A stretch of DNA of 64,000 bases from Thiobacillus thioparus DSM 505 (lineage in GTDB: Bacteria; Pseudomonadota; Gammaproteobacteria; Burkholderiales; Thiobacillaceae), in assembly GCF_000373385.1 (NCBI RefSeq), contig NZ_KB891333.1, positions 96,823 through 160,822 of the forward strand, given 5' to 3'. The notes beneath the pieces were generated by a model. The model was not told where the DNA came from and made no database searches. It saw only the letters and a program-made list of their open reading frames with translations. Position 1 is the stretch's first letter; each line of letters begins with the position of its first letter. Positions 24,892 through 35,772 of this stretch are shown here, one piece after another. The position numbers and the translations under genes were made by a program.

Positions 24892-25518
24892 ATGGTTTTC
24901 GCCAACCGCCATCAGGCCGCGGAGCGTCTCGCGACGGCCCTGGCCTCGTACAAAGGCCAGCATCCCCTGATTCTTGCCATTCCGCGCGGCGCCGTGCCGA
25001 TGGGGCAGCAGCTCGCGCGGGCCCTCGAAGGCGAGCTCGACGTGGTATTGGTACGCAAGCTGCGCGCCCCCTTCAATCCGGAATTCGCCATTGGCTCGAT
25101 CGACGAATCGGGCTGGACGTATGTGGCCGACTACGCGGAGTCGGTCGGCGGCACGCCAGCCTATCTCGCGCAAGAAAGACAGGCCCAGCTCGACGTCATC
25201 AAGAAACGGCGGGCACAGTACACGCCGCTGCGCCCGCCGATCGACCCCACCGGGCGCATCGTCATCGTGGTCGATGACGGGCTGGCGACAGGTGCAACGA
25301 TGATTTCCGCGCTGCATGCGCTGCGCGACAAGAAACCGGCACGCCTGATCTGCGCGGTGCCGGTGGCCCCGGTCGACACGGTGGAAAAGATCCGACCCTA
25401 TGCGGACGAGGTAGTCTGCCTGTCGACGCCGATGTCCTTCCAGGCGGTGGGGCAGTTCTATACGGAATTTCCGCAGATCGACGACGCCCAAGTCGAGGCC
25501 ATCCTCAAGCAGACTTGA
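24892..25518 (+). CDS. Phosphoribosyltransferase family protein
   Basis: The protein has 208 residues. The PRPP-binding motif of type I phosphoribosyltransferases is clear: VIVVDDGLATGATM (about residues 122-135). An N-terminal hood precedes it (ILAIPRGAVPMGQQLARAL, VVLVRKLRAPFNPEFAIGS). Stand-alone members of this group are common near alpha/beta hydrolases and have no proven substrate. AAGGG lies upstream of the ATG at useful spacing. It is monocistronic, divergent from the RND operon and convergent with the HlyD operon, ending four bases from it. Confidence 0.88.
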   Translation: MVFANRHQAAERLATALASYKGQHPLILAIPRGAVPMGQQLARALEGELDVVLVRKLRAPFNPEFAIGSIDESGWTYVADYAESVGGTPAYLAQERQAQLDVIKKRRAQYTPLRPPIDPTGRIVIVVDDGLATGATMISALHALRDKKPARLICAVPVAPVDTVEKIRPYADEVVCLSTPMSFQAVGQFYTEFPQIDDAQVEAILKQT

Positions 25519-25521
25519 GCG

Positions 25522-26715
25522 TCAGCGCGGCTTCACGCGCACACTGTCACGGATCGTTTCGTCCGGATGCGCCACCACCCGGTCGCCGGCCTTGAGCCCC
25601 GACAGCACCTGGGTCACCAGCCCGGCACGCTGGCCGATTTCGACCGGTGTCTGGCGGGCGTGTCGACCATCCAGCCTAAATGCCGCCCACCCCGAGCCGA
25701 GCCGGAACAATGCGCTGGTCGGCAGTTGCAGCACGTCCTGGCCTTCCCACAGCACGAAACGCGCCTCCACCCGGTAGCCGTCGCCGAGCCGTGCCCACGC
25801 CTCACGCGGCGAAGTGAAGTCGACGATGACGCGCACCCGCTGCTCCTCGACGCCGAGCGCGGAGATTTTCGTGAAGCCGCCCGGCTCGACGACGCGTACC
25901 CTGCCCTCGATCGATTGGTCGCCACCCCAGCGATCCAGGATCACCTTCGATCCCGACACGATCTTCACCGCATCGGTGGACAGCACTTCCACCTCGGCTT
26001 CCAGGCTTTCGGGATTGCCGATCTCGAGCAGAGGCTGGCCGGCCGTCACCGGGCCTTCGCTTTCATGCTGCACCCTGAGCACGCGTGCAGCCACCGGCGC
26101 ATGCACCTGCAGCGCTTCGGCCGCACCGCCGGCCTGCAGATGCGCGGTGCTGGCCGCCGCCGCGCGCGCCGTCTCCAGGTCGAACCGCGCCACCCTGACC
26201 GCATACTGCGCAGCCTGCTCCGCCGCGCGGGCACGGGTTTCTGCGCTTCGCGCAGTATCGAGTGCCTGGGCGGAGACGAAATTCGACTGCCGCAGGGATT
26301 CGGCGCGGCCGCGCTCCTGCTGCGCCAGCTCTGCGGCGGCGACGGCGGCGCGCGCATTTTCCTGCGCCACCACCAGCGCGGCCTGTGCGGCGCTCACCTG
26401 CGCCTGGGCCTGCACGCGGGTGCGCGGATCGAGCGCCACCGAGCGCGCCGGCTCGATCACTGTGAGAACCTGGCCGGCGGCAACGGCATCACCGGCCTTG
26501 AGATCGATGCGCCGCGCATAGCCGGCGACCGGTGCCGACACCAGGTAGCGCTCGCGCACCCGGGTCTTGCCTTCCTCCTCCACCGTCACTGTGAGCGGCG
26601 CCCGTTTCACCTCTGCGACATCGACCGGCACCGCACGCGGCATGAAGCCGATCACGAGGCCCACGGCCACCACCGCAGCGATGGCGAGCATTCCGATTTT
26701 TGCGCGTAGCCGCAT
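25522..26715 (-). CDS. HlyD/MacA-like periplasmic adaptor
   Basis: The protein has 397 residues from the ATG at 26715 behind GGAACAA. One N-terminal membrane anchor (LAIAAVVAVGLVIGFM) is followed by a biotinyl-lipoyl half (YLVSAPVAGYARRIDLKAGD), a long alanine-rich coiled-coil hairpin (about residues 100-205), the second lipoyl half (LQVHAPVAARVLRVQHESEG), and barrel strands (VRVIVDFTSPREAWARLGDG). It should work with the FtsX-type permease just upstream as a MacAB-like export or envelope-remodelling unit. The reading frame stays open far upstream, but the signal anchor fixes the start. Confidence 0.88.
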   Translation of the reverse strand: MRLRAKIGMLAIAAVVAVGLVIGFMPRAVPVDVAEVKRAPLTVTVEEEGKTRVRERYLVSAPVAGYARRIDLKAGDAVAAGQVLTVIEPARSVALDPRTRVQAQAQVSAAQAALVVAQENARAAVAAAELAQQERGRAESLRQSNFVSAQALDTARSAETRARAAEQAAQYAVRVARFDLETARAAAASTAHLQAGGAAEALQVHAPVAARVLRVQHESEGPVTAGQPLLEIGNPESLEAEVEVLSTDAVKIVSGSKVILDRWGGDQSIEGRVRVVEPGGFTKISALGVEEQRVRVIVDFTSPREAWARLGDGYRVEARFVLWEGQDVLQLPTSALFRLGSGWAAFRLDGRHARQTPVEIGQRAGLVTQVLSGLKAGDRVVAHPDETIRDSVRVKPR

Positions 26716-26729
26716 AGCTGTCGTTGTTC

Positions 26730-29099
26730 CTATTCGCGTGTTTTCAGAACTGCCACCAGATCCAGCCGGCCAAGGCGTCGCCAGAGCAGAAGCCCGGACA
26801 GCAGCGCCGAGACGATGACGACACTCGCCCCCATGGCGTAGTTTTCCGGCGTCAGGATCAGCGGCAGCCGGTACAGTTCGCTCTGGAACGCCACCACCAG
26901 GATGCCGACCAGGCCGACGCCGACCAGGAAGCCGACCGGAATCGCCGCCAGCGTCAGCAGCGCCAGCTCTCCCAGCAGGATATAGGCGATCTCGCCGCGG
27001 GTGAAGCCCAGCACCCGCAGGCTGGCAAGCTCGCGCCCGCGTTCCGACAGCGCGATGCGCGCGCTGTTGTAGACCACCCCGAAACCGATGGCGCCCGCGA
27101 GAACCGTGGCCACCAGGTTGTAGAACAGGATGAATTCGCCGATCGTGGCGTAGAAGCTCTGGACCGCCGTCTTGTTGGCGACCATGCCGAGCACGCGCGG
27201 GCGCTCGTGCAGCCTGGCATAGAGTTCCGGCTCGGTGCCCGGCTCCACCGCCAGGTAGGCACCGGTCACTGTATTGCCCTCGCGCATCAGTGCATTCACC
27301 GAGTCCTTCTGCATGTAGGCCGACACGCCCAGATACTGCTGGGTGATGCCGAGCACCGGCACCTGCCGCACCGGCCGGCTGCCTTCCAGCACCTCCACCG
27401 TCAACATGTCGCCCGGCTTCACGTGCAGGATGTCGTTTGCCAGGTAATCGGTGAGCACCACCCCGCCCGGCGGCACCGCCACCGGCTTCAGCCGGCTGTC
27501 GAGCGAGCGGTGCAGCCGGCCTTCCGGCTGGATGCCGAACAGCGCGGCGCGATGCCGGTACTGGCCGAAACGCAGGATCGCCGGCACGTCGCGATAGCCT
27601 TCGACAAAGTCGACGCCAGGCAGTGCGGCGAGTTCGTGCAGCGCGCGGCCGGAGGTCGGATCGATGAACGCCAGTGCGAGATCCTCGCGCGAGGCCTGGC
27701 GGAACTGCACGTCGACCATGAAATCGATCGCGCCCTTCTGGTAGTTGCCCACCATCATCAGGCCGCAGGCACAGGCGATGCCGAGCACGGTCAAGAGCGA
27801 CTTCAGCGGGCGCCGCCCGATGTGGCGCAGGATCATCCGCGACGGCGCGGCCAGCCAGCGCTGCAGTCCGATGCGCTCGACCAGGCTGGTGCGATATCGC
27901 GCCGGCATCTCCGGGCGCATGCCTTCGGCCGGCGGCAACCGCACCGCGCGCATGACGGACACCAGGGTGCCGCTCACGGCCGCCAGCGCCGACACCGCCA
28001 GCGCGATCAGCACCGTGCCTGGCTGCAGCCGGTAATCGAGATAGGGAAAGCGGAAGGTCGTTTCGCTGTAGACATGCGACAGCCCCTGGCCGAACCAGGT
28101 GCCGAGCGCCACCCCGGCCGCCACGCCAAGCAGCGCCATCAGCAGCACCATCTTGACGTAGTGCGTGCCGATCGCCGCATAGCTGTAGCCGAATGCCTTG
28201 AGGATGGCGATCTGCTCGCGCTGCAGCGCAATGAGCCGGCTCAGCACGACGTTCAGCAGGAAAGCGGCGACGCCGAGGAAGATGGCCGGGAAAATGGTGG
28301 CCATGGTGCGCAGTTGCTTCAATTCCTCGCTGAGAAAGCGGTTGGAAAACTGATCTTTTCGTCCATAGGCACCGGTACCGCCGTAGTCGGCCAGGATCGC
28401 GTCGACGCGGTCGATCACGTCCTGCTCGTTGGCGTCGCGCGCCAGCGTCAGACTGACCTGGTTGAACGCGCCTTTCATGTCGTAGGCGATGCCGAGCGCG
28501 TTGCGCGCCATCCACAGCACGCCGTAACGCTTGAAATCGGGAAACATGGCGCCCGGCGCGATCTGGTAGACGTATTCCGGCGACACTGCGACGCCGACGA
28601 CGGTGAGTGTCTTGCGCTTGCCGTGGATGATGGCGGCGAGCGTGTCGCCGGGCTGCAGATGGTGGGCATCGGCGAAGGTGTCGGACACCACCACCTCGTC
28701 CGTGCTCCATGGCTGCACCGAGCGTCCGCGCTTGAAATACAGACGGTTGAGCTGCGCCTCGCCGACGTCCGGCAGGGACAGGATCTGGCCGGTGATCGGA
28801 TCGGAAAACCCGGCCACTTCCAGCTTCACTCCGGCCCTCACCCGCGTTTCCAGCCGTTCCACCCCTGGCACGCCGGCGAGCCGTTCCGCCACCGGCTGGG
28901 GGGCGCGCTTGAGGCCGGCGAATACGTCGGCGAAACGGTATTCACCATAGAAGCGGTCGCGCGTGCCGACCAGCGAATCGTAGGTGGACAGTGACATCAC
29001 CATGGTCGCGACGCCGCCCATGATGACCGCCGCAATCGCCAGCACCTGCCCGCGCATGTGCCAGAGATCACGGAAGAGTTTGCGGTCGAGCGCCTTCAT
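26730..29099 (-). CDS. ABC transporter permease with two FtsX domains
   Basis: The protein has 789 residues. The N-terminal helix (VLAIAAVIMGGVATMVM) and a large periplasmic MacB-like core are followed by an FtsX block of three helices (FPAIFLGVAAFLLNVVLSRL onward). A second copy begins near RRPLKSLLTVLGIACACGL and ends in a second FtsX block (LVATVLAGAIGFGVVYNSAR). This double form is typical of LolE-like or lipid/lipoprotein-related permeases of unknown cargo. The ATG at 29099 overlaps the P-type ATPase stop by four bases. Its ATPase partner is encoded beyond that gene, at 31646-32377. Confidence 0.88.
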   Translation of the reverse strand: MKALDRKLFRDLWHMRGQVLAIAAVIMGGVATMVMSLSTYDSLVGTRDRFYGEYRFADVFAGLKRAPQPVAERLAGVPGVERLETRVRAGVKLEVAGFSDPITGQILSLPDVGEAQLNRLYFKRGRSVQPWSTDEVVVSDTFADAHHLQPGDTLAAIIHGKRKTLTVVGVAVSPEYVYQIAPGAMFPDFKRYGVLWMARNALGIAYDMKGAFNQVSLTLARDANEQDVIDRVDAILADYGGTGAYGRKDQFSNRFLSEELKQLRTMATIFPAIFLGVAAFLLNVVLSRLIALQREQIAILKAFGYSYAAIGTHYVKMVLLMALLGVAAGVALGTWFGQGLSHVYSETTFRFPYLDYRLQPGTVLIALAVSALAAVSGTLVSVMRAVRLPPAEGMRPEMPARYRTSLVERIGLQRWLAAPSRMILRHIGRRPLKSLLTVLGIACACGLMMVGNYQKGAIDFMVDVQFRQASREDLALAFIDPTSGRALHELAALPGVDFVEGYRDVPAILRFGQYRHRAALFGIQPEGRLHRSLDSRLKPVAVPPGGVVLTDYLANDILHVKPGDMLTVEVLEGSRPVRQVPVLGITQQYLGVSAYMQKDSVNALMREGNTVTGAYLAVEPGTEPELYARLHERPRVLGMVANKTAVQSFYATIGEFILFYNLVATVLAGAIGFGVVYNSARIALSERGRELASLRVLGFTRGEIAYILLGELALLTLAAIPVGFLVGVGLVGILVVAFQSELYRLPLILTPENYAMGASVVIVSALLSGLLLWRRLGRLDLVAVLKTRE

Positions 29100-31642
29100 C
29101 GCGGGTGACGCCGTTCCCAGTGCCGGTAGAACAGCTGCTTGGCCCACAGCATGACCGCGAGATAGGCGGCGACGATGCCGGCCAGCACCGCGTAGAACGC
29201 GGGCGGCGGCGCAACGAAGCCCAGCTCGCCGGCGAACGGCAGCCACGGCAGCAACGCCGCCACCGCCACCACGGCAAGCGACAGCGCCACCAGCCAGACA
29301 TTGGGCCGGCTGGCGAGCGGGCTGCCGCGGGTGCGGATGATGAAGATGACCAGCACCTGGGTGGCAATGGACTCGATGAACCAGCCGGTATGGAACAGCG
29401 CCTCGTTCGCCTGGAACACCTTCAGCATCACGAAGAAGGTCAGGAAGTCGAACACCGAACTCACCGGCCCCAGGGCCAGCATGAAGTTGCGGATGAAGTG
29501 CATGTCCCACACCCGCGGGTGGGCCAGGGTGTCCTCGTCCACCCGGTCGAGCGGGATGGCGATCTCCGACAGGTCGTAGAGGAAATTGTTGAGGAGAATC
29601 TGGATCGGCAGCATTGGCAGGAAAGGCAAAAACAGCGTGCCGCCGGCCATGCTGAACATGTTGCCGAAGTTGGAACTGGTACCCATCATGATGTACTTGG
29701 TGACGTTGCCGAAGGTGCGCCGGCCTTCGCGCACGCCCTCCTGCAGCACGTTCAGGTCGTGTTCCAGCAGCACCAGGTCGGCTGCTTCCTTGGCGACGTC
29801 GACCGCGCTGTCGACCGAGATGCCGACGTTGGCGGCGTGCAGGGCCGGCGCGTCGTTGATGCCGTCGCCGAGGAAGCCCACCACGTGGCCGCGCGCCCGC
29901 AGGGCTTCGATGATCCGCGTTTTTTGCGCGGGGGTGACGCGACAGAACAGGTTGACCCGCTCCACCTGCGCGTGCAGGGCGGGATCGCTCATGGCCTGGA
30001 TGTCGTTGCCGTTGAGCACACCGGCGATCGTCACACCCAGCTTGTCGCAGATGTAGCGCGCGACGAGTTCGTTGTCGCCGCTGACGATCTTCACCGTCAC
30101 GCCGCTGGCCGCCAACGCGGCGAGCGCCGGCGCCGCGCTGGCTTTCGGCGGGTCGAGAAAGGCCGCGAAGCCGCAGAACACCAGTTCGCTCTCGTCGGTG
30201 ACCACGGCGTGATCCTGATGCGGCGGGGTCTGGCGCCAGGCGATGCCGAGCACGCGGAATCCGTCGCGGCTCAGCGCCTCGAAGAGGGCCAGCGCCTGTT
30301 CGCGTGCCGCGTCGTCCAGCACTGGCGTCTGCTCCCCGTCTTCGTAGCGTGCGCACAGGCGCAGCATGTCCTCGGGCGATCCCTTCACAAACAGGCTGCG
30401 TACGCCGTCGCGGTCGAGCAGCACCGAAACCCGGCGCCGCTCGAAGTCGAAAGGCACCTCATCGATCTTGCGCCAGGGACTGACGTCGATGTGCGTGTGT
30501 GCGAGGATCGCCTCGTCGAGCGGGCTGCGGATGCCGGTCTCGAACTGGCTGTTGAGGTAGGCGAGTTCCAGCACGCGCGCGCTGTCGCGACCGAGGATGT
30601 CGACATGCCGCTCCAGCCGGATATGGCCTTCGGTCAGGGTGCCTGTCTTGTCGGTGCACAGCACGTCGATGCCGCCGAGCTCCTGCACGGCGGAAAGCCG
30701 CTTGACGATGACGCGACGCCGCGCCAGCCGCATCGCGCCCTGCGACAGCGTGACCGACAGCACCATCGGCAGCAGTTCCGGCGTCAGGCCGACCGCCAGT
30801 GCCACGGCGAACAGGAAGGACTCGAACAGCGGGCGGTGGAACGCCGCGTTGATCAGCAGCACCGCCAGCACGAGGATGACGGTAAGGCGCAGGATGAGGG
30901 CGCCGAAGGCCTGGGTGCCGCGCTCGAAGGCCGTGGCCTGCGGGCGTTGTGTCAGGGTATCGGCTATCTGCCCGAGTGCCGTCGCGGAGCCGGTGCGGAC
31001 GATCAGCATGCGCCCCGTCCCGCTGATCACCGAGGTGCCGAGGAACAGCGCATTGGTCGCGTCAGCCAGGTCGGCGCCAGGGCGTTCGTCCTGCGCGCGC
31101 TTTTCCACCGGGTAGGATTCGCCCGTCAGCATGGCCTGATTGACGAACAGATCGCGCGCGTCCAGCACGCGACCATCCCCAGGCACCAGGTCGCCGGCTG
31201 CAAGCAGAACCACGTCACCGGGGACCAGTTCCGCAACGGGAATTGCACGCGCCTGACCATTGCGTATCGCTGATGCGCGCAAGGCCACCGTGTGCCGCAA
31301 CTTCTCGACGGCGCGGCTGGCGCGAAACTCCTGGAAGAAATCCAGCGTCACGCTCATCAGCACGATGCCGGTGATGACGACGAAGCTCTTCATGTCGCCA
31401 AGCATCCCGGCAATCGCGCTGGCCGCCAGCAGCACCAGCACCAGTGGATTCCAGAAGTGGGCCAGGAACTGCAGTATCCACGCCCGATCGGCGCGCGGAC
31501 GCAGCAGGTTGGCCCCGTAAGTGCGGCGCCGGGCTTCGGCCTCTGTCTCGCTGAGCCCCTCAGGCGAACTGCCGAGCTGCGCCTGCAGTTCCGCCAGCGG
31601 GGGCTGCCAGAAATCCAGGGGGAACGGATCGGGGGCGGGCAT
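29096..31642 (-). CDS. Magnesium-importing type P-ATPase (MgtA/P3B)
   Basis: The protein has 848 residues. It is a P-type ATPase with the phosphorylation motif [11 protein letters not shown] (aspartate near residue 334), TGES in the actuator domain ([14 protein letters not shown]), and the hinge [18 protein letters not shown]. The C-terminal ten-helix plan and [21 protein letters not shown] are characteristic of MgtA/MgtB, which import Mg2+ from the periplasm. It is slightly shorter than enterobacterial MgtA at the N-terminus. It is oddly placed inside an ABC exporter operon, with ATGA overlap to the permease gene and a 3-base gap from the ATPase gene. Confidence 0.9.
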   Translation of the reverse strand: MPAPDPFPLDFWQPPLAELQAQLGSSPEGLSETEAEARRRTYGANLLRPRADRAWILQFLAHFWNPLVLVLLAASAIAGMLGDMKSFVVITGIVLMSVTLDFFQEFRASRAVEKLRHTVALRASAIRNGQARAIPVAELVPGDVVLLAAGDLVPGDGRVLDARDLFVNQAMLTGESYPVEKRAQDERPGADLADATNALFLGTSVISGTGRMLIVRTGSATALGQIADTLTQRPQATAFERGTQAFGALILRLTVILVLAVLLINAAFHRPLFESFLFAVALAVGLTPELLPMVLSVTLSQGAMRLARRRVIVKRLSAVQELGGIDVLCTDKTGTLTEGHIRLERHVDILGRDSARVLELAYLNSQFETGIRSPLDEAILAHTHIDVSPWRKIDEVPFDFERRRVSVLLDRDGVRSLFVKGSPEDMLRLCARYEDGEQTPVLDDAAREQALALFEALSRDGFRVLGIAWRQTPPHQDHAVVTDESELVFCGFAAFLDPPKASAAPALAALAASGVTVKIVSGDNELVARYICDKLGVTIAGVLNGNDIQAMSDPALHAQVERVNLFCRVTPAQKTRIIEALRARGHVVGFLGDGINDAPALHAANVGISVDSAVDVAKEAADLVLLEHDLNVLQEGVREGRRTFGNVTKYIMMGTSSNFGNMFSMAGGTLFLPFLPMLPIQILLNNFLYDLSEIAIPLDRVDEDTLAHPRVWDMHFIRNFMLALGPVSSVFDFLTFFVMLKVFQANEALFHTGWFIESIATQVLVIFIIRTRGSPLASRPNVWLVALSLAVVAVAALLPWLPFAGELGFVAPPPAFYAVLAGIVAAYLAVMLWAKQLFYRHWERRHPR

Positions 31643-31645
31643 GGT

Positions 31646-32377
<732 letters not shown>

Positions 32378-32410
32378 GCCACGCCCGTTGTCAGGCGGCC
32401 ACCCGCACGC

Positions 32411-33061
32411 TCACCGTGCCTTGCGCGGAAGATGCTCCGCAAACCACCCTGCCGCCCGCATCGCCACTGCCTCCAGCGTGCCGGGTTCCTCGAACAGGTG
32501 GGTGGCGCCCGGCACGATCACCATTTCCTTCTCGCAGTGCAGCTGGTCGTAGGCCAGCTGGTTGAGGTCGATCACGCCGTCATCGTAGCCGCCTACCAGC
32601 AGCAACGTCGGCGCGCTCACCTTCAACAGTGCCTGCTCGCTGGCGAGGTCGGGCCGGCCGCCGCGCGACACCACGGCGCGGGTCCGGTCGCCCAGTGCTG
32701 CGGCGGCTTCGAGCGCCGCGGCGGCACCCGTGCTGGCACCAAAAAAGCCAAGCGGCAAATGCTTCGTGGCTTCCTGCGAACCGACCCAGCCCGCCGCCTC
32801 CAGCAGCCGCTGGGTCAACAGGTCGATGTCGAAGCGGCGGGAATAATCGCGGTCCTCTTCAGGGGTCAGCAGATCCATCAGCAGCGTGCCGACGCCGGCC
32901 GCGCGCAGCTCGCCGGCAACGTAGTTGTTGCGGGGGGAATGACGCGACGAGCCGCTGCCATGGGCGAACAGCACCAGACCGACGGCGCCGTCGGGAATCT
33001 CCAGCATGCCCTCGACGGTGACGCCGCCCGCCGGGATGTGAACCAGGGTGGACGTACTCAT
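32411..33061 (-). CDS. Dienelactone-hydrolase-like alpha/beta hydrolase
   Basis: The protein has 216 residues and starts with ATG at 33061, which overlaps the AmrS stop (ATGA). The fold shows LVLFAHGSGSSRHSPRNN (oxyanion loop), the nucleophile elbow FFGASTGAAAAL, the acid in VGGYDDGVID, and the histidine in PGATHLFEEPG. It is the cytoplasmic type often found fused to or beside phosphoribosyltransferase genes; such a gene lies at 24892. Substrate unknown. Confidence 0.85.
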   Translation of the reverse strand: MSTSTLVHIPAGGVTVEGMLEIPDGAVGLVLFAHGSGSSRHSPRNNYVAGELRAAGVGTLLMDLLTPEEDRDYSRRFDIDLLTQRLLEAAGWVGSQEATKHLPLGFFGASTGAAAALEAAAALGDRTRAVVSRGGRPDLASEQALLKVSAPTLLLVGGYDDGVIDLNQLAYDQLHCEKEMVIVPGATHLFEEPGTLEAVAMRAAGWFAEHLPRKAR

Positions 33062-34152
33062 GGCCGATCCTCCCGGTGCATGGCGATCGGAATGCGGCGG
33101 TTGCCGAAGGGATGGCTGAACGCGCCGAAGCGGCCGGCGATGGCGCTGCCGCAGTGCGGGCAATGGCCGTCGGGCGTGACGCTGTAGTGGTCGATGCGAT
33201 ACCAGTCGCGCACGATCAGCGCTTCGTGGCAGCTCGGGCAGGACGTGGTGCCGCCGGCCGGGTCGTGCACGTTGCCGGTGTAGACGTAGTGCAGGCCGGC
33301 CTTCAGCGCGATGTCGCGTGCGCGGGTGAGCGTGGACGCCGGGGTGGCCGGCACGTCGAGCATCTTCCAGTCGGGATGGAAGGCGGAGAAATGCAGCGGC
33401 ACGTCGGGGCCGAGTTCGCGCAGGATCCACTGGCTCATCGCCGCGAGCTCGGCGTCGGAGTCATTCTGGCCGGGAATCAGCAAGGTGGTGATCTCGAACC
33501 AGACGTCGGTCTCGCGCTTCAGGTACGTCAGTGTGTCGAGTACTGGCTGCAGGTGGCCGCCGGTCAGCTTGACGTAGAAATCGTCGGTGAAGCCCTTGAG
33601 GTCGACGTTGGCCGCATCCATTTTTGCATAGAACTCGCGGCGCGGTGCCTCGGTGATGTAGCCGGCGGTGACCGCCACGGTCTTGATGCCGCGCGCATGG
33701 CAGGCGTCGGCCACGTCCATCGCATATTCGGCGAAGATCACCGGGTCGTTGTAGGTGAAGGCGACGCTCTTGCAGCCGGCCCGCTCGGCGGCTTCGGCGA
33801 TCTCGTCCGGCATCGCCTGGTCGACCATGGTGTCGGTCTCGCGCGACTTGGAAATGTCCCAGTTCTGGCAGAACTTGCACGCGAGGTTGCAGCCGGCGGT
33901 GCCGAAGGAAAACACCGACGAGCCGGGATAGAAATGGTTGAGCGGTTTCTTCTCGATGGGATCGACGCAGAAACCGGACGAGCGGCCGTAGGTGGTGAGC
34001 ACCATCTTGCCGCCTTCCATCTTGCGCACGAAGCACAGACCCCGCTGGCCTTCGTGCAGCTTGCAGTAGCGCGGGCAGAGGTCGCACTCGATGCGGCCGT
34101 CGGGCAGCACATGCCACCAGCGCGCCGGGTAGTGCGATTCGGGAATGCTCAT
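33058..34152 (-). CDS. amrS: AmmeMemoRadiSam system radical SAM enzyme
   Basis: The protein has 364 residues. The radical SAM cluster site is CNLACKFCQNW (CxxxCxxC, about residues 86-93), preceded by an N-terminal cysteine motif (CDLCPRYCKLHEGQRGLC) and GTAGC. Cysteine pairs near the C-terminus (CPSCHEALIV and HCPHCG) could hold a zinc or a further cluster. This is the AmrS member of the three-part AmmeMemoRadiSam system, which is widespread and has no established function. It lies between the AmrB-AmrA fusion gene and the hydrolase gene with a four-base overlap. Confidence 0.93.
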   Translation of the reverse strand: MSIPESHYPARWWHVLPDGRIECDLCPRYCKLHEGQRGLCFVRKMEGGKMVLTTYGRSSGFCVDPIEKKPLNHFYPGSSVFSFGTAGCNLACKFCQNWDISKSRETDTMVDQAMPDEIAEAAERAGCKSVAFTYNDPVIFAEYAMDVADACHARGIKTVAVTAGYITEAPRREFYAKMDAANVDLKGFTDDFYVKLTGGHLQPVLDTLTYLKRETDVWFEITTLLIPGQNDSDAELAAMSQWILRELGPDVPLHFSAFHPDWKMLDVPATPASTLTRARDIALKAGLHYVYTGNVHDPAGGTTSCPSCHEALIVRDWYRIDHYSVTPDGHCPHCGSAIAGRFGAFSHPFGNRRIPIAMHREDRP

Positions 34153-34250
34153 GCGGCCCCCTCTTTCAGGATGACGTCGAAGATATCGGGTAGCGCGTCG
34201 GTGGCGGCCGCATTCGCGGTCGTTCGCACGTGTCGAGGCTCACTGCTCAT
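34149..34250 (-). CDS. Possible 33-residue ORF bridging the amrBA and amrS genes
   Basis: ATG at 34250 to TGA at 34149 encodes 33 residues. The start lies 11 bases inside the amrBA stop region. Its TGA overlaps the amrS ATG as ATGA. It has no signal, cysteines or known motif; the second half (DALPDIFDVILKEGAA) could be a helix. It may be a real small peptide or only a translational bridge that carries ribosomes to amrS. There is no clear ribosome site. Confidence 0.35.
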   Translation of the reverse strand: MSSEPRHVRTTANAAATDALPDIFDVILKEGAA

Positions 34251-35631
34251 GCGCCCCCCTCTCCTTCCACTTGCTCACCGTATAGCGCGACAGGCGTACC
34301 TGTTCGGCCCAGAAATCCACCGGCAGGCCGGCCTTGCGTTTCAGATGGGCAAGAAACTCGGCCGGTTCGGGCAGCTGTTCCCACACCTGCGGCAAAAAAG
34401 TGCTGCGGTAGTGGCGATACTCGAACACCACGCCGTCGATGTGGGGCCGCAAGGTTTCCAGCGCGTGCTCTTCGTTCGCCACGGTCAGCGCTTCGGTCGG
34501 CGAGAGAACCGAAACCTCGACCCGGATATCGTCGAATTCCGCGCGCGAGAGCGGCATGAAGCGGGGATCGCGAAAGGCTGCCGCCAACGCGTTCTCGCGC
34601 ACGTCGATGCCCAGCGGGCGATGCGCCTCCAGTGTGCCGATGCAGCCGCGCAGGTCGCCCTGCCGGGTCAGGGTGACGAAACTGGCCCCGGGTTCGGCCA
34701 TCCAGGGTTTGACCGACGGTTCCGGCACGTCCTCCCAAAACTGTTTGGCAATCCCGGCTCGCGCCAGCTTCAGCAGGAACGACCCTTTTTCCGCTTCCTC
34801 CTGATCAGCCTCGACCTTTCGGCTTTTCTCGGGACTCGCCTCGGCCTGAAAAGCGAAGGCGGCGTAGCCGACGACCCGCTCGGGGTCGCCGGCGGTATCG
34901 CTGGAATTGCGCACGTCCAGCACCACCGGATGCAAGCCATGCTTGCGCGCCGCCAGCAGCAGGCCGTTGACCGGCGTCGCGCCGCAGGCCTGCTCGTGGT
35001 TGAGATGCGGATTCAGCGCCAGGATGGCCTTGACGGTCTCGCCATCCACCTGACGAGCGAGCGCGTCGGGCAGGAAATGCGACAGATCGGAACTGATCAC
35101 GATCAGCGTCTCGTCGCCGCCCCACACCTGCTCCAGCACCTCGGCCACCTCGGCGCCGCTGGCGTCGCCCACCGCCAGCGGCAGCAACTGGAAGTCGCCC
35201 AGCACCTGCTGCAGAAACGGCAGCTGCACTTCCAGCGAATGTTCCATCTGGTGCGCCGCCGCGCTGCGCGCCACCTGCGGCAGTCCGGCGAGCGCCTGCA
35301 TGCCCGCGCAGTCCAGCTGGACTTCGCCAAGCGGGGTGGCAAAACGCTCTGCCTCGGGCAGTGCCAGCCCGCGGACGGGAACGCGGTGAGTGGGACCGAG
35401 CAGTACCACCCGGCGTATGCGGCCGCGCAGGTCGGCCAATGCCGAAAAGGCACTGGCGGCAACGGCACCGGAATAGATATAGCCAGCATGCGGTACGATC
35501 AGGGCCTTCGGCGCCGGCCGAACTGTCCCCGTCCCAGCGTGGGCCAGCAGGTCGGCGACAGTGCGCTTGAGCTCGATCGGATTGTCCGGGTAGAACAATC
35601 CCGCAACGGCAGCGGGGCGGATAGTGGACAT
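34240..35631 (-). CDS. AmmeMemoRadiSam proteins B and A fused (Memo + AMMECR1)
   Basis: The protein has 463 residues from the ATG at 35631 behind GAGGG. Residues 1-265 are a Memo/AmrB domain related to LigB dioxygenases (AGLFYPDN, VPHAGYIYSG, LGPTHR, HSLEVQLPFLQ and SSDLSHF with conserved histidines). A charged linker of about 25 residues (EASPEKSRKVEADQEEAEK) leads to the AMMECR1/AmrA domain from about 285, with LRGCIGTLEAHRPL as its signature motif. Fusion of A and B is a known variant. With amrS downstream, all three parts are encoded side by side, so they probably act on one substrate. Confidence 0.93.
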   Translation of the reverse strand: MSTIRPAAVAGLFYPDNPIELKRTVADLLAHAGTGTVRPAPKALIVPHAGYIYSGAVAASAFSALADLRGRIRRVVLLGPTHRVPVRGLALPEAERFATPLGEVQLDCAGMQALAGLPQVARSAAAHQMEHSLEVQLPFLQQVLGDFQLLPLAVGDASGAEVAEVLEQVWGGDETLIVISSDLSHFLPDALARQVDGETVKAILALNPHLNHEQACGATPVNGLLLAARKHGLHPVVLDVRNSSDTAGDPERVVGYAAFAFQAEASPEKSRKVEADQEEAEKGSFLLKLARAGIAKQFWEDVPEPSVKPWMAEPGASFVTLTRQGDLRGCIGTLEAHRPLGIDVRENALAAAFRDPRFMPLSRAEFDDIRVEVSVLSPTEALTVANEEHALETLRPHIDGVVFEYRHYRSTFLPQVWEQLPEPAEFLAHLKRKAGLPVDFWAEQVRLSRYTVSKWKERGAHEQ

Positions 35632-35772
35632 ACGGCATTCCCTCATTAATCAGCCTAGTAAATCTGGGGGAATTGTCCGCTTTCAAGTGATGCCCGGCCG
35701 GATCCGCGTTTGCGCCGATAATAATGTGTCCGAGGCGACCGGATCGCCATCGTTCCAATATCGAGGAGACTT
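35632..35772. other. Divergent promoter region without recognised sites
   Basis: These 141 bases separate the minus-strand amr/ABC operon from the plus-strand kinase gene. Promoters for both must lie here. I see an AGGAG ribosome site before 35773 but no clear -35/-10, sigma-28 or sigma-54 motif. Confidence 0.4.

Noticed and set aside
25522..28710. One very long open frame that would fuse the adaptor to a 660-residue N-terminal extension
   Set aside because: The extra part is the permease gene read in the wrong frame (Arg/Pro/His-rich, low sense). The true adaptor starts at 26715 with a membrane anchor.
26730..30356. Open frame extending the FtsX permease by 419 residues
   Set aside because: The extension is out-of-frame P-type ATPase sequence. 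The ATG at 29099 with ATGA overlap and a membrane helix is the real start.
29105..31273. 722-codon + strand frame opposite the P-type ATPase
   Set aside because: Antisense shadow of a strongly recognised ATPase; no motif of its own.
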